Below, one piece after another: positions 37,092-44,751 of a stretch of DNA of 64,000 nt. The stretch is taken from positions 124,001 through 188,000 of the forward strand of contig NZ_NJFZ01000022.1 in NCBI RefSeq assembly GCF_002270355.1, in the 5' to 3' direction. The first letter of the stretch is position 1. The number at the start of each line of letters is the position of its first letter. The position numbers were made by a program, and so were the translations under genes. The DNA is from Flectobacillus sp. BAB-3569 (lineage in GTDB: Bacteria > Bacteroidota > Bacteroidia > Cytophagales > Spirosomataceae). Under the pieces are notes generated by a model that had not been told where the DNA came from, did not search any database, and saw only the letters and a list, made by a program, of their open reading frames with translations.

Positions 37092-38042
37092 ATGAGTAAT
37101 GTATCGATAGAAAAAGATGTTGAAGTAGCTTCCGAAGCACAACCAAAATGGGGTGTATTTCCTCGTGAGTTGGAAGATGAAGCCATTTATATTATTCGTG
37201 AGGTAGCGGCGCAGTTCGAGCGTCCTGCTTTGTTGTTTTCAGGGGGTAAAGATTCTATTACCCTTGTGCGTTTGGCACAAAAGGCGTTTTATCCAGGGAA
37301 AATCCCTTTCCCATTAGTACATATCGATACTGGCCATAACTTCCCTGAAACCGTTGAGTTTAGAGACTGGCTAGCAAACGAAGTAGGCGCCGACCTTATC
37401 GTTCGCTATGTGCAAGACTCTATCAACCAAGGTAAAGTAAAAGAGGAAACAGGTAAGTATGCTTCCAGAAATGCTTTGCAAACAGTAACCCTACTTGATA
37501 CAATCGAAGAATTTAAGTTTGACGCTTGTATCGGTGGTGCACGCCGTGACGAAGAAAAAGCTCGTGCCAAAGAACGTATTTTCTCAGTACGTGACGACTT
37601 CGGTCAGTGGGATGCTAAGCGTCAACGTCCAGAATTGTTCGATATGCTAAACGGACGTATTTCGATTGGTGAAAACGTGCGTGTATTCCCTATTTCAAAC
37701 TGGACAGAATTAGATGTTTGGAATTATATTAAGGAAGAAAAAATGGCGATTCCTTCAATCTATTACTCGCACAAACGTCAGGTAATTGAAAGAGATGGAA
37801 TGCTTTGGGCTGATTCTGAATACCTAAACAAAGATGCTGACGAAATTCCATTCGAAGCTACAGTACGTTTCCGTACAGTAGGCGACATGACTTGTACAGC
37901 AGCTGTATCTTCAGAAGCAGTAGAGCTAGACGATATTATTGGCGAAATCCTCGCAGCAGAAATCTCAGAACGTGGTGCCCGCATCGACGACAAACGCTCT
38001 GAAGCAGCCATGGAAAAACGCAAGCAACAAGGATATTTTTAA
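37092..38042 (+). CDS. cysD: Sulfate adenylyltransferase subunit 2
   Basis: Catalytic subunit of heterodimeric ATP sulfurylase: sulfate plus ATP to APS. 316 residues. The PP-loop SGGKDSITLVRLA and the downstream GGARRDEEKARAKERIFS motif are diagnostic. It lies between cysH (gap 188) and the four-helix-bundle gene. CysD normally needs the CysN GTPase; here cysN is present but 525 bases further on. It contains a 6-A run (near 37737) without a frame break. Identification secure. Confidence 0.96.
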   Translation: MSNVSIEKDVEVASEAQPKWGVFPRELEDEAIYIIREVAAQFERPALLFSGGKDSITLVRLAQKAFYPGKIPFPLVHIDTGHNFPETVEFRDWLANEVGADLIVRYVQDSINQGKVKEETGKYASRNALQTVTLLDTIEEFKFDACIGGARRDEEKARAKERIFSVRDDFGQWDAKRQRPELFDMLNGRISIGENVRVFPISNWTELDVWNYIKEEKMAIPSIYYSHKRQVIERDGMLWADSEYLNKDADEIPFEATVRFRTVGDMTCTAAVSSEAVELDDIIGEILAAEISERGARIDDKRSEAAMEKRKQQGYF

Positions 38043-38073
38043 GTGATGAGTTGTGAGTGATGAATGTTGAGTT
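38043..38073. repeat. GTGATGAGTTGTGAGTGA-type arm, left
   Basis: Degenerate GTGATGAGTTGTGAGTGATG repeat immediately after cysD. An inverted degenerate partner lies at 38530-38565; together they bracket the inserted gene. Confidence 0.45.
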
Positions 38074-38129
38074 AACTTTTTGTAAATTACTAAGAAATAA
38101 AAATCACCTATTTCTTTATTTTCTACAAA

Positions 38130-38489
38130 ATGAAACACGAAAATCTTAAAGTTCGTACTAAAGCATTTGCACTCCGAATAATCAATCTTGTTGATAAACT
38201 ACCAAATAATTTATCCTGCCAAGTTATTGGAAAACAATTACTTCGTTGTGGTACTTCTGTAGGAGCTAATTATCGGGCTTCTTGCAGAGCAAGATCTCAA
38301 ACCGATTTTATCTCAAAAATTGGCATTGTGATAGAAGAAGCAGATGAAGCATTGTTCTGGATGGAATTATTAGTTGAGTCAGGAATGATAAAAGAGGTAT
38401 TACTGCAAAGTTTGATAAATGAAGCAAATGAGCTGGTAGCCATTTTTATTGCATCTGGTAAAACGGCAAAAGAAAATAATAAAAATTAA
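38130..38489 (+). CDS. Four-helix-bundle protein (23S rRNA IVS / S23 family)
   Basis: 119 residues predicted to form four helices. RTKAFALRIINLVDKLPNN, GKQLLRCGTSVGANYRAS and IGIVIEEADEALFWMELLVE are the typical landmarks of the four-helix-bundle proteins first found encoded in 23S rRNA intervening sequences. Its function is not known. It stands exactly between cysD and cysN, which are normally adjacent. The flanks contain GAGTGATGA-type repeats in opposite orientations, which suggests arrival by mobility. It may still be transcribed with the operon. Confidence 0.88.
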   Translation: MKHENLKVRTKAFALRIINLVDKLPNNLSCQVIGKQLLRCGTSVGANYRASCRARSQTDFISKIGIVIEEADEALFWMELLVESGMIKEVLLQSLINEANELVAIFIASGKTAKENNKN

Positions 38490-38529
38490 AGTTGAGAGTG
38501 AGAAAAACATCAATGTTGATGAAAATTTT

Positions 38530-38565
38530 AATTCCTCACTCCGCACTCAAAACTCCACACTCAGT
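38530..38565. repeat. GTGATGAGTTGTGAGTGA-type arm, right (inverted)
   Basis: AATTCCTCACTCCGCACTCA, inverted relative to 38043-38073 and just before cysN. Confidence 0.4.
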
Positions 38566-38567
38566 AG

Positions 38568-39818
38568 ATGGACATTTTAAGAATAGCAACAGCAGGTTCG
38601 GTTGATGACGGAAAAAGTACATTAATTGGACGTTTATTATACGAAACAAAATCTATTACAAAAGACAAAATCGAAGCACTTGAAGCGGCTTCGAAAAGAA
38701 AAGGTCTTGATTTTCTTGACTTGTCATTGTTGACAGATGGCCTAATCGCTGAGCGTGAACAAGGTATCACAATCGACGTGGCACATATCTATTTCTCGAC
38801 ACCAAAACGCAAGTATATCATTGCCGATACCCCTGGGCACTTCGAATATACGCGTAACATGGTAACTGGTGCTTCGAACACCAAAGTATCAATGATTTTG
38901 ATTGATGCTCGTAATGGCGTGTTGGAACAAACTTACCGCCACTTCTTTATCGCTTCTACTTTGCGAATTCCAAAAGTTGTTGTTTGTGTCAACAAAATGG
39001 ACTTGGTAGGTTATAGCGAAGAGCGTTTCAACGAAATCAAAGCTAGTGTTGAGGAGTTAGCTTCAAAAGTATCTTTCGAAGGACAAGAGATTACTTTCAT
39101 TCCTATGTCTTCTTTGTACGGACAAAACCTTTCTACTAAATCAGACGAAATGCCTTGGTACAAAGGCTTGCCATTATTAGAAGAATTAGAGCAATTCCAT
39201 CCAGAAACAGCAGTTGGTGCTTCGCACTCAGCTCGTTTCCCTGTGCAATTTGTGGTTCGTCCAAAAACTGAAGAATTCCACGATTACAGAGGATACGCTG
39301 GTAAAATTGCGAGTGGTGAATTTGCGGTAGGAGATACTGTAACGGTATTGCCAACTGGACAAAGTACAAAAATTGCTACGATTGAGAAATTTGGTCAAAA
39401 GCTCGAAACAGCAGGTCCAAAAGAATCAGTAGTAATTACCCTCGAAACAGATGTAGATGTATCGCGCGGTAATATGTTGGTAAAATCAGATGACCAACCA
39501 GCGCAGTTGAAAGAAATCAATGCAAAAGTATGTTGGTTAGACTCTCAAGCTTTGACTTCGGGTCGTAACTATATTTTACAACATGGCATCAACGATTCAA
39601 AAGCTAAAGTTGTAAGCTTGAACAAAAAGTACGATGTCGTAAACCACGATGTTATTGCTGATTTCTCAGAATTGAAATTAAATGAAATTGCAGAGGTAAC
39701 AATCAAAACGGCCAAACCAATTTTTGCAGATAAATATGAAGATAACCCATCTAATGGAGCCTTTATTTTGATTGACGAATTTTCACATTCAACTGTTGGA
39801 GTTGGTTTTGTGTTGTAG
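38568..39818 (+). CDS. cysN: Sulfate adenylyltransferase subunit 1 (GTPase)
   Basis: Regulatory GTPase subunit of ATP sulfurylase. 416 residues without the C-terminal APS kinase (CysC) found in CysNC fusions, in line with the APS reductase nature of cysH. EF-Tu-like G motifs: GSVDDGKSTLIG (G1), DTPGHFEYTRNM (G3), CVNKMDL (G4), and switch-region GITIDVAH. Domains 2 and 3 follow. The gene ends in a strong terminator. GTP hydrolysis drives CysD catalysis in this family. Confidence 0.96.
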   Translation: MDILRIATAGSVDDGKSTLIGRLLYETKSITKDKIEALEAASKRKGLDFLDLSLLTDGLIAEREQGITIDVAHIYFSTPKRKYIIADTPGHFEYTRNMVTGASNTKVSMILIDARNGVLEQTYRHFFIASTLRIPKVVVCVNKMDLVGYSEERFNEIKASVEELASKVSFEGQEITFIPMSSLYGQNLSTKSDEMPWYKGLPLLEELEQFHPETAVGASHSARFPVQFVVRPKTEEFHDYRGYAGKIASGEFAVGDTVTVLPTGQSTKIATIEKFGQKLETAGPKESVVITLETDVDVSRGNMLVKSDDQPAQLKEINAKVCWLDSQALTSGRNYILQHGINDSKAKVVSLNKKYDVVNHDVIADFSELKLNEIAEVTIKTAKPIFADKYEDNPSNGAFILIDEFSHSTVGVGFVL

Positions 39819-39836
39819 GTTTGATATAAAAGAATG

Positions 39837-39878
39837 AAAAAAGGTTGTCGAGGCTATAAAGCTTTGACAACCTTTTTT
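39837..39878. terminator. Bidirectional terminator after cysN
   Basis: AAAAAAGGTTGTC (39837-39849) pairs with GACAACCTTTTTT (39865-39877). Serves cysN (plus) and the glyoxalase-like gene (minus, ending 39927). Confidence 0.9.
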
Positions 39879-39926
39879 TGTATAGAAATTGGAGTATGAT
39901 TTTTAAAATATCACCACTCAATATCC

Positions 39927-40319
39927 TTATCCCATCGGCGTACAAAGCTCTATCAAAAAGCCATCAATATCACGCACATAAGCTACTGTTTGCCCCCAAG
40001 GCTTTTGTTTGGGTTTAGCTACTAAGGTTGCGCCAGCTTCTATAGATTGTTTTACCAAAGCTTCAACATCATCGGTAGTAAAGCCTATTTCGATAGCGAA
40101 GGGCTTTGTTGATAGACTACTTTCCTGAAAACCTTCTGGTAAATTGCTTTCTGCTAATGATTTATGAGCAAAAGATAAAGTTGTTTCACCTGTAATTAAC
40201 TCAGCGTATGTACCGTCAGGGCTGATAAACTTCGTCGTGAATTGAAAAGCCTTTTCGTAAAATGCCACAGACTTTTCAACATCTGAAACATACAAAATGG
40301 TATAAGCAAACTTAATCAT
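39927..40319 (-). CDS. Glyoxalase/bleomycin-resistance (VOC) family protein
   Basis: 130 residues from ATG 40319; the longer frame to 40418 overlaps the upstream gene and adds unrelated sequence. MIKFAYTILYVSDVEKSVAF is the standard VOC N-terminus; the second half has AIEIGFTTDDVEALV and GQTVAYVRDIDGFLIELCTP. The paired beta-alpha-beta-beta-beta units hold metal-ligand positions (E at the end of the last strand). VOC proteins act on aldehydes or bind antibiotics; the role here is unknown. It is the second gene of a unit with the GyrI-like gene, 41 bases apart. Confidence 0.88.
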   Translation of the reverse strand: MIKFAYTILYVSDVEKSVAFYEKAFQFTTKFISPDGTYAELITGETTLSFAHKSLAESNLPEGFQESSLSTKPFAIEIGFTTDDVEALVKQSIEAGATLVAKPKQKPWGQTVAYVRDIDGFLIELCTPMG

Positions 40320-40360
40320 AGCAAATAAGGTTTGAGTTTTGACGAAATGAGATGAATCCT

Positions 40361-40816
40361 TTATTCTATTCCTAATAAAATCTCCGTAACGTTTTCGGCT
40401 GAAGTAAGATTTACCCAATTAATATACACCTCACGAACTTGATTGGTGGGTTTTGCTCCACTGCCATATAGTTCCTTAAATAAAACTTCATACACAGGCT
40501 CGATATTACTGAAATCGCCATGATGCACATGCGCCATAGCCTTGAAGCTTTCGTGTGTGGTTAAAGTATATTTTTCAGGTAACTCAACCTCTACATCATT
40601 GACAGGCAATGCGATTTCGAGTGTAAAAGGTTTGGTAGGGTCGCCAGAAGCGTTCCAATAAATAAACTCTAAAGGTCCTTGTGCTTCTAAGCCTAATTGT
40701 GTTGCCGTCACATACAAAGGCTCTACCTCGCGCATAGCAATAGCGTTGACATGAGGCAAGGTTGTTTCGGTACTGTAAATGAAATACTTCTGAGCAGGGA
40801 TTTGTTTCGTTGTCAT
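40361..40816 (-). CDS. GyrI-like/AraC-effector-domain protein, 151 aa
   Basis: Stand-alone small-molecule-binding domain of the GyrI-like type. Recognised from the layout VNAIAMREVEPLYVTATQLG, IYWNASGDPTKPFTLEIALP, ESFKAMAHVHHGDFSNIEPV and REVYINW. These domains, also found as the sensor half of BmrR/Rob-like regulators, bind hydrophobic drugs or metabolites or counter gyrase poisons. It shares a unit with the VOC gene and is near the HxlR regulator, so a stress or xenobiotic response module is plausible. Function is not proven. Confidence 0.82.
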   Translation of the reverse strand: MTTKQIPAQKYFIYSTETTLPHVNAIAMREVEPLYVTATQLGLEAQGPLEFIYWNASGDPTKPFTLEIALPVNDVEVELPEKYTLTTHESFKAMAHVHHGDFSNIEPVYEVLFKELYGSGAKPTNQVREVYINWVNLTSAENVTEILLGIE

Positions 40817-40966
40817 TTTGATTGTGAAGTTTAAAGTATAAGAAGTTTTGCAATGGGTTACATAAATTCACTCGGTCTTTAAGGTTCAACATTTTGCTTT
40901 ACCTTGAAGACATCACAAAATAACTACTGCTCAGTGACAAGGGTATGTCAGTAGGGTTAAAAAAAA

Positions 40967-41302
40967 TTACATATTTTGTAAAGTTTTTTCTTGATGAATA
41001 CGTCCCCACTTTCGAATTTCTTTCACAATCGGATAAATCGTTTCGCCATATTCGGTCAAAGCATATTCTACACGTGGAGGAACTTCTGCAAAAACGGTTC
41101 TACTCAAAATACCGTCAGCTTCGAGTTCATCTAATTGTTTGGCCAACATTCGTTCGCTAATAGTTGGAAGCGCACGTTTCATTTCCCCAAATCGATTTAC
41201 CTCTTTTTTGATAAGTACCAATAAAGTGGTTTTGCATTTTCCCTTCAAGACTTTCATAAATACATCCGAAGGACAGCTATATTCAACAAGATTTTTTTCC
41301 AT
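40967..41302 (-). CDS. HxlR-family transcription regulator
   Basis: 111 residues of winged-helix HxlR type: CPSDVFMKVLKGKCKTTLLV (recognition segment starting with a conserved Cys, as in oxidant-sensing HypR/YodB-type members), FGEMKRALPTISERMLAKQL, LSRTVFAEVPPRVEYALTEY. It is divergent from the YhdH-type oxidoreductase at 41693, the usual arrangement for HxlR regulators controlling a quinone or aldehyde reductase. An imperfect CTGATAGTCAG palindrome at 41321-41331 lies between them. Confidence 0.9.
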   Translation of the reverse strand: MEKNLVEYSCPSDVFMKVLKGKCKTTLLVLIKKEVNRFGEMKRALPTISERMLAKQLDELEADGILSRTVFAEVPPRVEYALTEYGETIYPIVKEIRKWGRIHQEKTLQNM

Positions 41303-41320
41303 TTTTCAAAAAATAAAACA

Positions 41321-41331
41321 CTGATAGTCAG
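41321..41331. promoter_or_regulatory. Candidate HxlR operator
   Basis: CTGATAGTCAG is a short palindrome 19 bases upstream of the HxlR start codon, a typical autoregulatory position. Weak evidence alone. Confidence 0.3.
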
Positions 41332-41592
41332 CAAAACTGCATTTTTTGTAAGTATCTGTACCTAATGTAATCCCTTGACATTCACGGATATTTTATAGAA
41401 GTTTATGACAGAAAGCAAAATAAATGAATTTTATCTGAAAGCACTCTAGAGAGCAAGCTAAAGTTCAATTGAGATGTTGTGTTAAGAATAGAAATTTTGA
41501 AATAAATATTTGATTAGAAGTAATTTATAGATTTTGCATGTGATAATCTGATATTGAACAAAACAAGAAAGTGTAATCCTGATGTTTGAACT

Positions 41593-41645
41593 TACAGTTT
41601 AAAACTGTTAAAAAATGAGTCCAAGACTAAGTCTTAAACTAGTAA
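41593..41645. repeat. Two-hairpin intergenic repeat, copy 4
   Basis: ACAGTTT/AAACTGT (41594-41608) then CCAAGACTAAGTCTTAAACTAGTAA. Closest to copy 3 at 21802. It lies just upstream of the YhdH-type gene. Confidence 0.65.
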
Positions 41646-41692
41646 CGTATAAAGCTTAAAGCGGGTAAAATACCCATTAACATAACAAAACT

Positions 41693-42688
41693 ATGAGCCA
41701 ATTTAAAGCCCTTGTGGTATCCGAAAATGCTGAAAAGCAATATGTAAGAACTATCACTCAACGCAATATCGAAGACTTACCCGCAGGAGAGGTATTAATC
41801 AAAGTCCACTATTCTACCTTGAACTATAAAGATGCTTTATCTTCGATTGGAAATAAGGGAGTAACTCGCAATTATCCACATACGCCAGGGATTGATGCAT
41901 CGGGTGTCGTGGTTGAAAGTACTGATGCTAATTTTTCGGTTGGGCAAGAAGTATTAGTCACCAGTTATGATTTAGGAATGAATACTTCGGGTGCTTTGGC
42001 CGAATACATTCGTGTGCCTGCCAAATGGGTTATTGCTCTGCCAGCAGGATTGAGCCTTTCAGAAGCCATGATTTTAGGTACAGCGGGTTTTACAGCAGGT
42101 TTATGTATCGATGCTTTGTTGAAGTATGGTGTTAGTCCAGAAAAAGGAAAGGTGATTGTAACAGGTTCGACGGGTGGGGTAGGAATTTTGTCGGTAGCTA
42201 TTTTAGCCAAATTAGGTTTTGAAGTAGTGGCTGTCACTGGCAAACCCGAAGCCGCTGAGTTACTTCAACGTTTAGGCGCAAAGGAGATTGTCAGTCGCGA
42301 AAGTTTGAACGATGCCTCTGGTCGTCCAATGTTAAAGTCGATATATGCAGGGGCAGTGGATACCGTAGGAGGGAATATCTTAGCCACTATTTTGAAGTCA
42401 CTTCATTATGGCGGAGCCGTTGCTGCTTGTGGTTTGGTGGCATCTCCTGATTTACCGACTTCGGTATTTCCATTTATCTTAAGAGGCAATGCTCTGTTAG
42501 GGATAGATTCAGCCGAATGTCCAATGTCCAAACGCTTAGAAATTTGGCAACATCTAGCCAGCGATTGGAAGTTAGACAACCTCGATTTAATCAGTCATGA
42601 GATTGGTTTAGAGGAAGTTCCAGCAAAATTAGACTTAATGTTAGAAGGGAAATCTTTCGGGAAAAGTTTGGTTAAAATCATTGGCTAA
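41693..42688 (+). CDS. YhdH/YhfP-type quinone oxidoreductase (zinc-free MDR family)
   Basis: 331 residues of the medium-chain dehydrogenase superfamily. MSQFKALVVSENAEKQYV and NYKDALSSIGNKGVTRNYPH then TPGIDASGVV are the YhdH/AcuI signatures. VIVTGSTGGVGILSVAI is the NADPH-binding region (TGxxGGVG-type). YhdH/AcuI enzymes reduce acrylyl-CoA or quinones with NADPH; the exact substrate is not determined. Divergent from HxlR. A nested hairpin structure follows at 42719. Confidence 0.93.
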   Translation: MSQFKALVVSENAEKQYVRTITQRNIEDLPAGEVLIKVHYSTLNYKDALSSIGNKGVTRNYPHTPGIDASGVVVESTDANFSVGQEVLVTSYDLGMNTSGALAEYIRVPAKWVIALPAGLSLSEAMILGTAGFTAGLCIDALLKYGVSPEKGKVIVTGSTGGVGILSVAILAKLGFEVVAVTGKPEAAELLQRLGAKEIVSRESLNDASGRPMLKSIYAGAVDTVGGNILATILKSLHYGGAVAACGLVASPDLPTSVFPFILRGNALLGIDSAECPMSKRLEIWQHLASDWKLDNLDLISHEIGLEEVPAKLDLMLEGKSFGKSLVKIIG

Positions 42689-42718
42689 AATAGGATAATC
42701 CCGATAAAATACTTTTCC

Positions 42719-42791
42719 AAAATCCATAGATTTACCCTTCTAAAATTAGCATAAAATAGGAGGTAAATCTATGGATTTTTTATGCTAATTT
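42719..42791. terminator. Two interlocking hairpins between convergent genes
   Basis: Hairpin A pairs 42719-42736 (AAAATCCATAGATTTACC) with 42762-42779 and is followed by a T run on the plus strand. Hairpin B pairs AAAATTAGCATAAAA (42742-42756) with TTTTATGCTAATTT (42778-42791). The two overlap and cannot form together. Part of the structure is the last codons of the FAD oxidoreductase. Confidence 0.7.
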
Positions 42792-44589
42792 CTTGTGTCA
42801 AAAAGCCTTCATGATCTATTTTTTGATAAAAAGGATTCAAAACTTTATCCACAAGATAAGCCAATTCTCCTTTTTGGATAGTTCCTGTCGGTGGAAGATT
42901 TACTTGGTGTTTTGGGGATATATGGATAAATATGCTTTTCAATTGTGGATAACTCAGTGGATAACTCAACTCCGACTCTGTAAATGTGGGTAACTTGAGC
43001 TTTGGATAGTAAGGTTTTAAACCTTCTAAGAAATCTTTCAACAATACAGTGGAGTCTGGGTAGAACCATGTTTCATTCGACCATCTGTCGTTTTTACCTT
43101 CTCCCTTCAAGATACCTGTTGCTCCCATTTTTTGAATAGCTCTAAAATAAGGATGCTCAGGAGATACATCAATATAAGGCATAAGGTAGGCTTTCTGGTT
43201 GACTAAGGTATTTTGTACTTTTCGAATAGATACTTTTTCGGGAGAAACCTTATTTTGTACGGCAAGACTTGCCAAAACGCCTGCTGCTTGTCCTATTTCC
43301 ATGACAACAGGCTGAAGGCGAGAGGCTCCGTTGACGAGATTGGAAACGGAGATAGATTTTTCAGCAACGATAAGATTACTGACATGCTCAGGGATAAGAC
43401 TCCCTAAAGGAATATTGAAAGAAGGTACTGGAACAAAGTACAAATCGGGTGCTTTGGGGTTTTTGCCATGATGCTGATCTATAGGATAATCGCCCACGGC
43501 GATACCTGTGCGATAGAGTGGCTCGACTTGCGCAAAAGGTTTTTCAAGATGATTCATATTGATTCGCGCCAGTCCCTTGATGCGTCGACTTTCGCGGTGA
43601 TAGGGAATGATAGGAAGAGAATCTTTTGTTTCAAAAACATCAGCTAATCCGAGGGTATTCCAGCCCAGTTCGGTTTGCATGAAGTACACAAAATTTCGGG
43701 TATGCTCTTTGGCTTTTATGATAGCTTGTTTGCGTTGCTCGGCATTCATATCTACCATATTGACATAATAATCATTACCATGAATTGGCCAATTGATCAT
43801 GTAAAGGTCATTTTGTAGCTTCCCATACGTTTTCATTTTTTCACAATCCCAAAGCCTAGGCATTTGTTTGTCAGGGCATAGTTTTTCACAAGCACAAATA
43901 AAATCCTCTCTACGATAATCAGCAGAAGGGCTTACAGGCTTTTGAACCTGATGGTAGTCTTTTAGTACTGCAACATAAGTTAAGTCTTGAATAATATCAT
44001 TGGCTTGTTGAGGGGCTACTCTTTCCTGATAAGTACTCTGGGCATCCATTCCTATGTCATATTTGACACCCAATAAGGCAGCTACATCGCCTAATTCGGT
44101 AGCATCGATAATGATTTTAGCTTGAATTGTTGACGACGTATTTCCTACTAAAGTAATAAGCCAGCGGTTATTCTGAGAAATAATCTGCGTATAACGAGTG
44201 CCCAATAGTACATCAAGGTTTGGTTCTTTGCTACACATCTCGGAAAGAATCTGTTGCCCTACTTGGGGTTCAAACATCACTTGGCTAACCCAGCCTGTTT
44301 GTAAGGCTGTGGCTGTACCATAATGTTTGATAAGTGCATTTTTGAATTCTGCCCAAAGTCCACTGGGTAAATGATGATTACCATCTATGGCACTGACGCC
44401 TGCCGAGGTAGGCATTCCTCCAAGCCAAGCTTCCTCTTCAATGATGGTAACCTTTACGCCTAATCGAGCAGCTTGAATACCTGCCATCACGCCACTAGCA
44501 CCTCCACCAATCACAAGAACGTCTGTTTTTAGTTGTGCGAAACTCAAAAAGGGAATGAGGTAGACGAAGAGGAAAGCAAATTTTTTCAT
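42769..44589 (-). CDS. Secreted FAD-dependent oxidoreductase, 606 aa
   Basis: Signal peptide MKKFAFLFVYLIPFLSFAQL then LKTDVLVIGGGASGVMAGIQ, the FAD dinucleotide-binding GxGxxG fold. The FAD-dependent oxidoreductase domain of the family (often annotated as xanthan lyase-associated or tricarballylate-type) fills about 24-430: KIIIDATELGDVAALLGV, NMNHLEKPFAQ, VAEKSISVSNLVNGASRLQP and IGQAAGVLASLAV. The C-terminal about 150 residues are a separate domain with YFRAIQKMGATGILKGEG, similar to S-layer-homology-type ends. Probably periplasmic; substrate unknown. The stop is inside the 42719 hairpin. Confidence 0.82.
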   Translation of the reverse strand: MKKFAFLFVYLIPFLSFAQLKTDVLVIGGGASGVMAGIQAARLGVKVTIIEEEAWLGGMPTSAGVSAIDGNHHLPSGLWAEFKNALIKHYGTATALQTGWVSQVMFEPQVGQQILSEMCSKEPNLDVLLGTRYTQIISQNNRWLITLVGNTSSTIQAKIIIDATELGDVAALLGVKYDIGMDAQSTYQERVAPQQANDIIQDLTYVAVLKDYHQVQKPVSPSADYRREDFICACEKLCPDKQMPRLWDCEKMKTYGKLQNDLYMINWPIHGNDYYVNMVDMNAEQRKQAIIKAKEHTRNFVYFMQTELGWNTLGLADVFETKDSLPIIPYHRESRRIKGLARINMNHLEKPFAQVEPLYRTGIAVGDYPIDQHHGKNPKAPDLYFVPVPSFNIPLGSLIPEHVSNLIVAEKSISVSNLVNGASRLQPVVMEIGQAAGVLASLAVQNKVSPEKVSIRKVQNTLVNQKAYLMPYIDVSPEHPYFRAIQKMGATGILKGEGKNDRWSNETWFYPDSTVLLKDFLEGLKPYYPKLKLPTFTESELSYPLSYPQLKSIFIHISPKHQVNLPPTGTIQKGELAYLVDKVLNPFYQKIDHEGFLTQEISIKNP

Positions 44590-44699
44590 AGAGGATTAAA
44601 TATTGAGAAGACTCACAAGAGGATTATAGTAGAGAGCAGATAGAGTTCTTTCAAAAATATCTTCTGCCTTTTACTTTTACCCTAAGTTATACAAAAAAT

Positions 44700-44732
44700 A
44701 AAGGCCGTGTAGAGGGTTCTACACGGCCTTTA
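44700..44732. terminator. Rho-independent terminator after lpdA
   Basis: AAAGGCCGTGTAGA (44700-44713) pairs with TCTACACGGCCTTT (44718-44731). Follows the lpdA stop on the minus strand. Confidence 0.88.
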
Positions 44733-44751
44733 AGAAAAATATCAACGCTGA

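Noticed and set aside
42793-43069. Short frames on both strands in the FAD oxidoreductase
   Set aside because: Shadows of the 606-aa gene; no independent start or motif.
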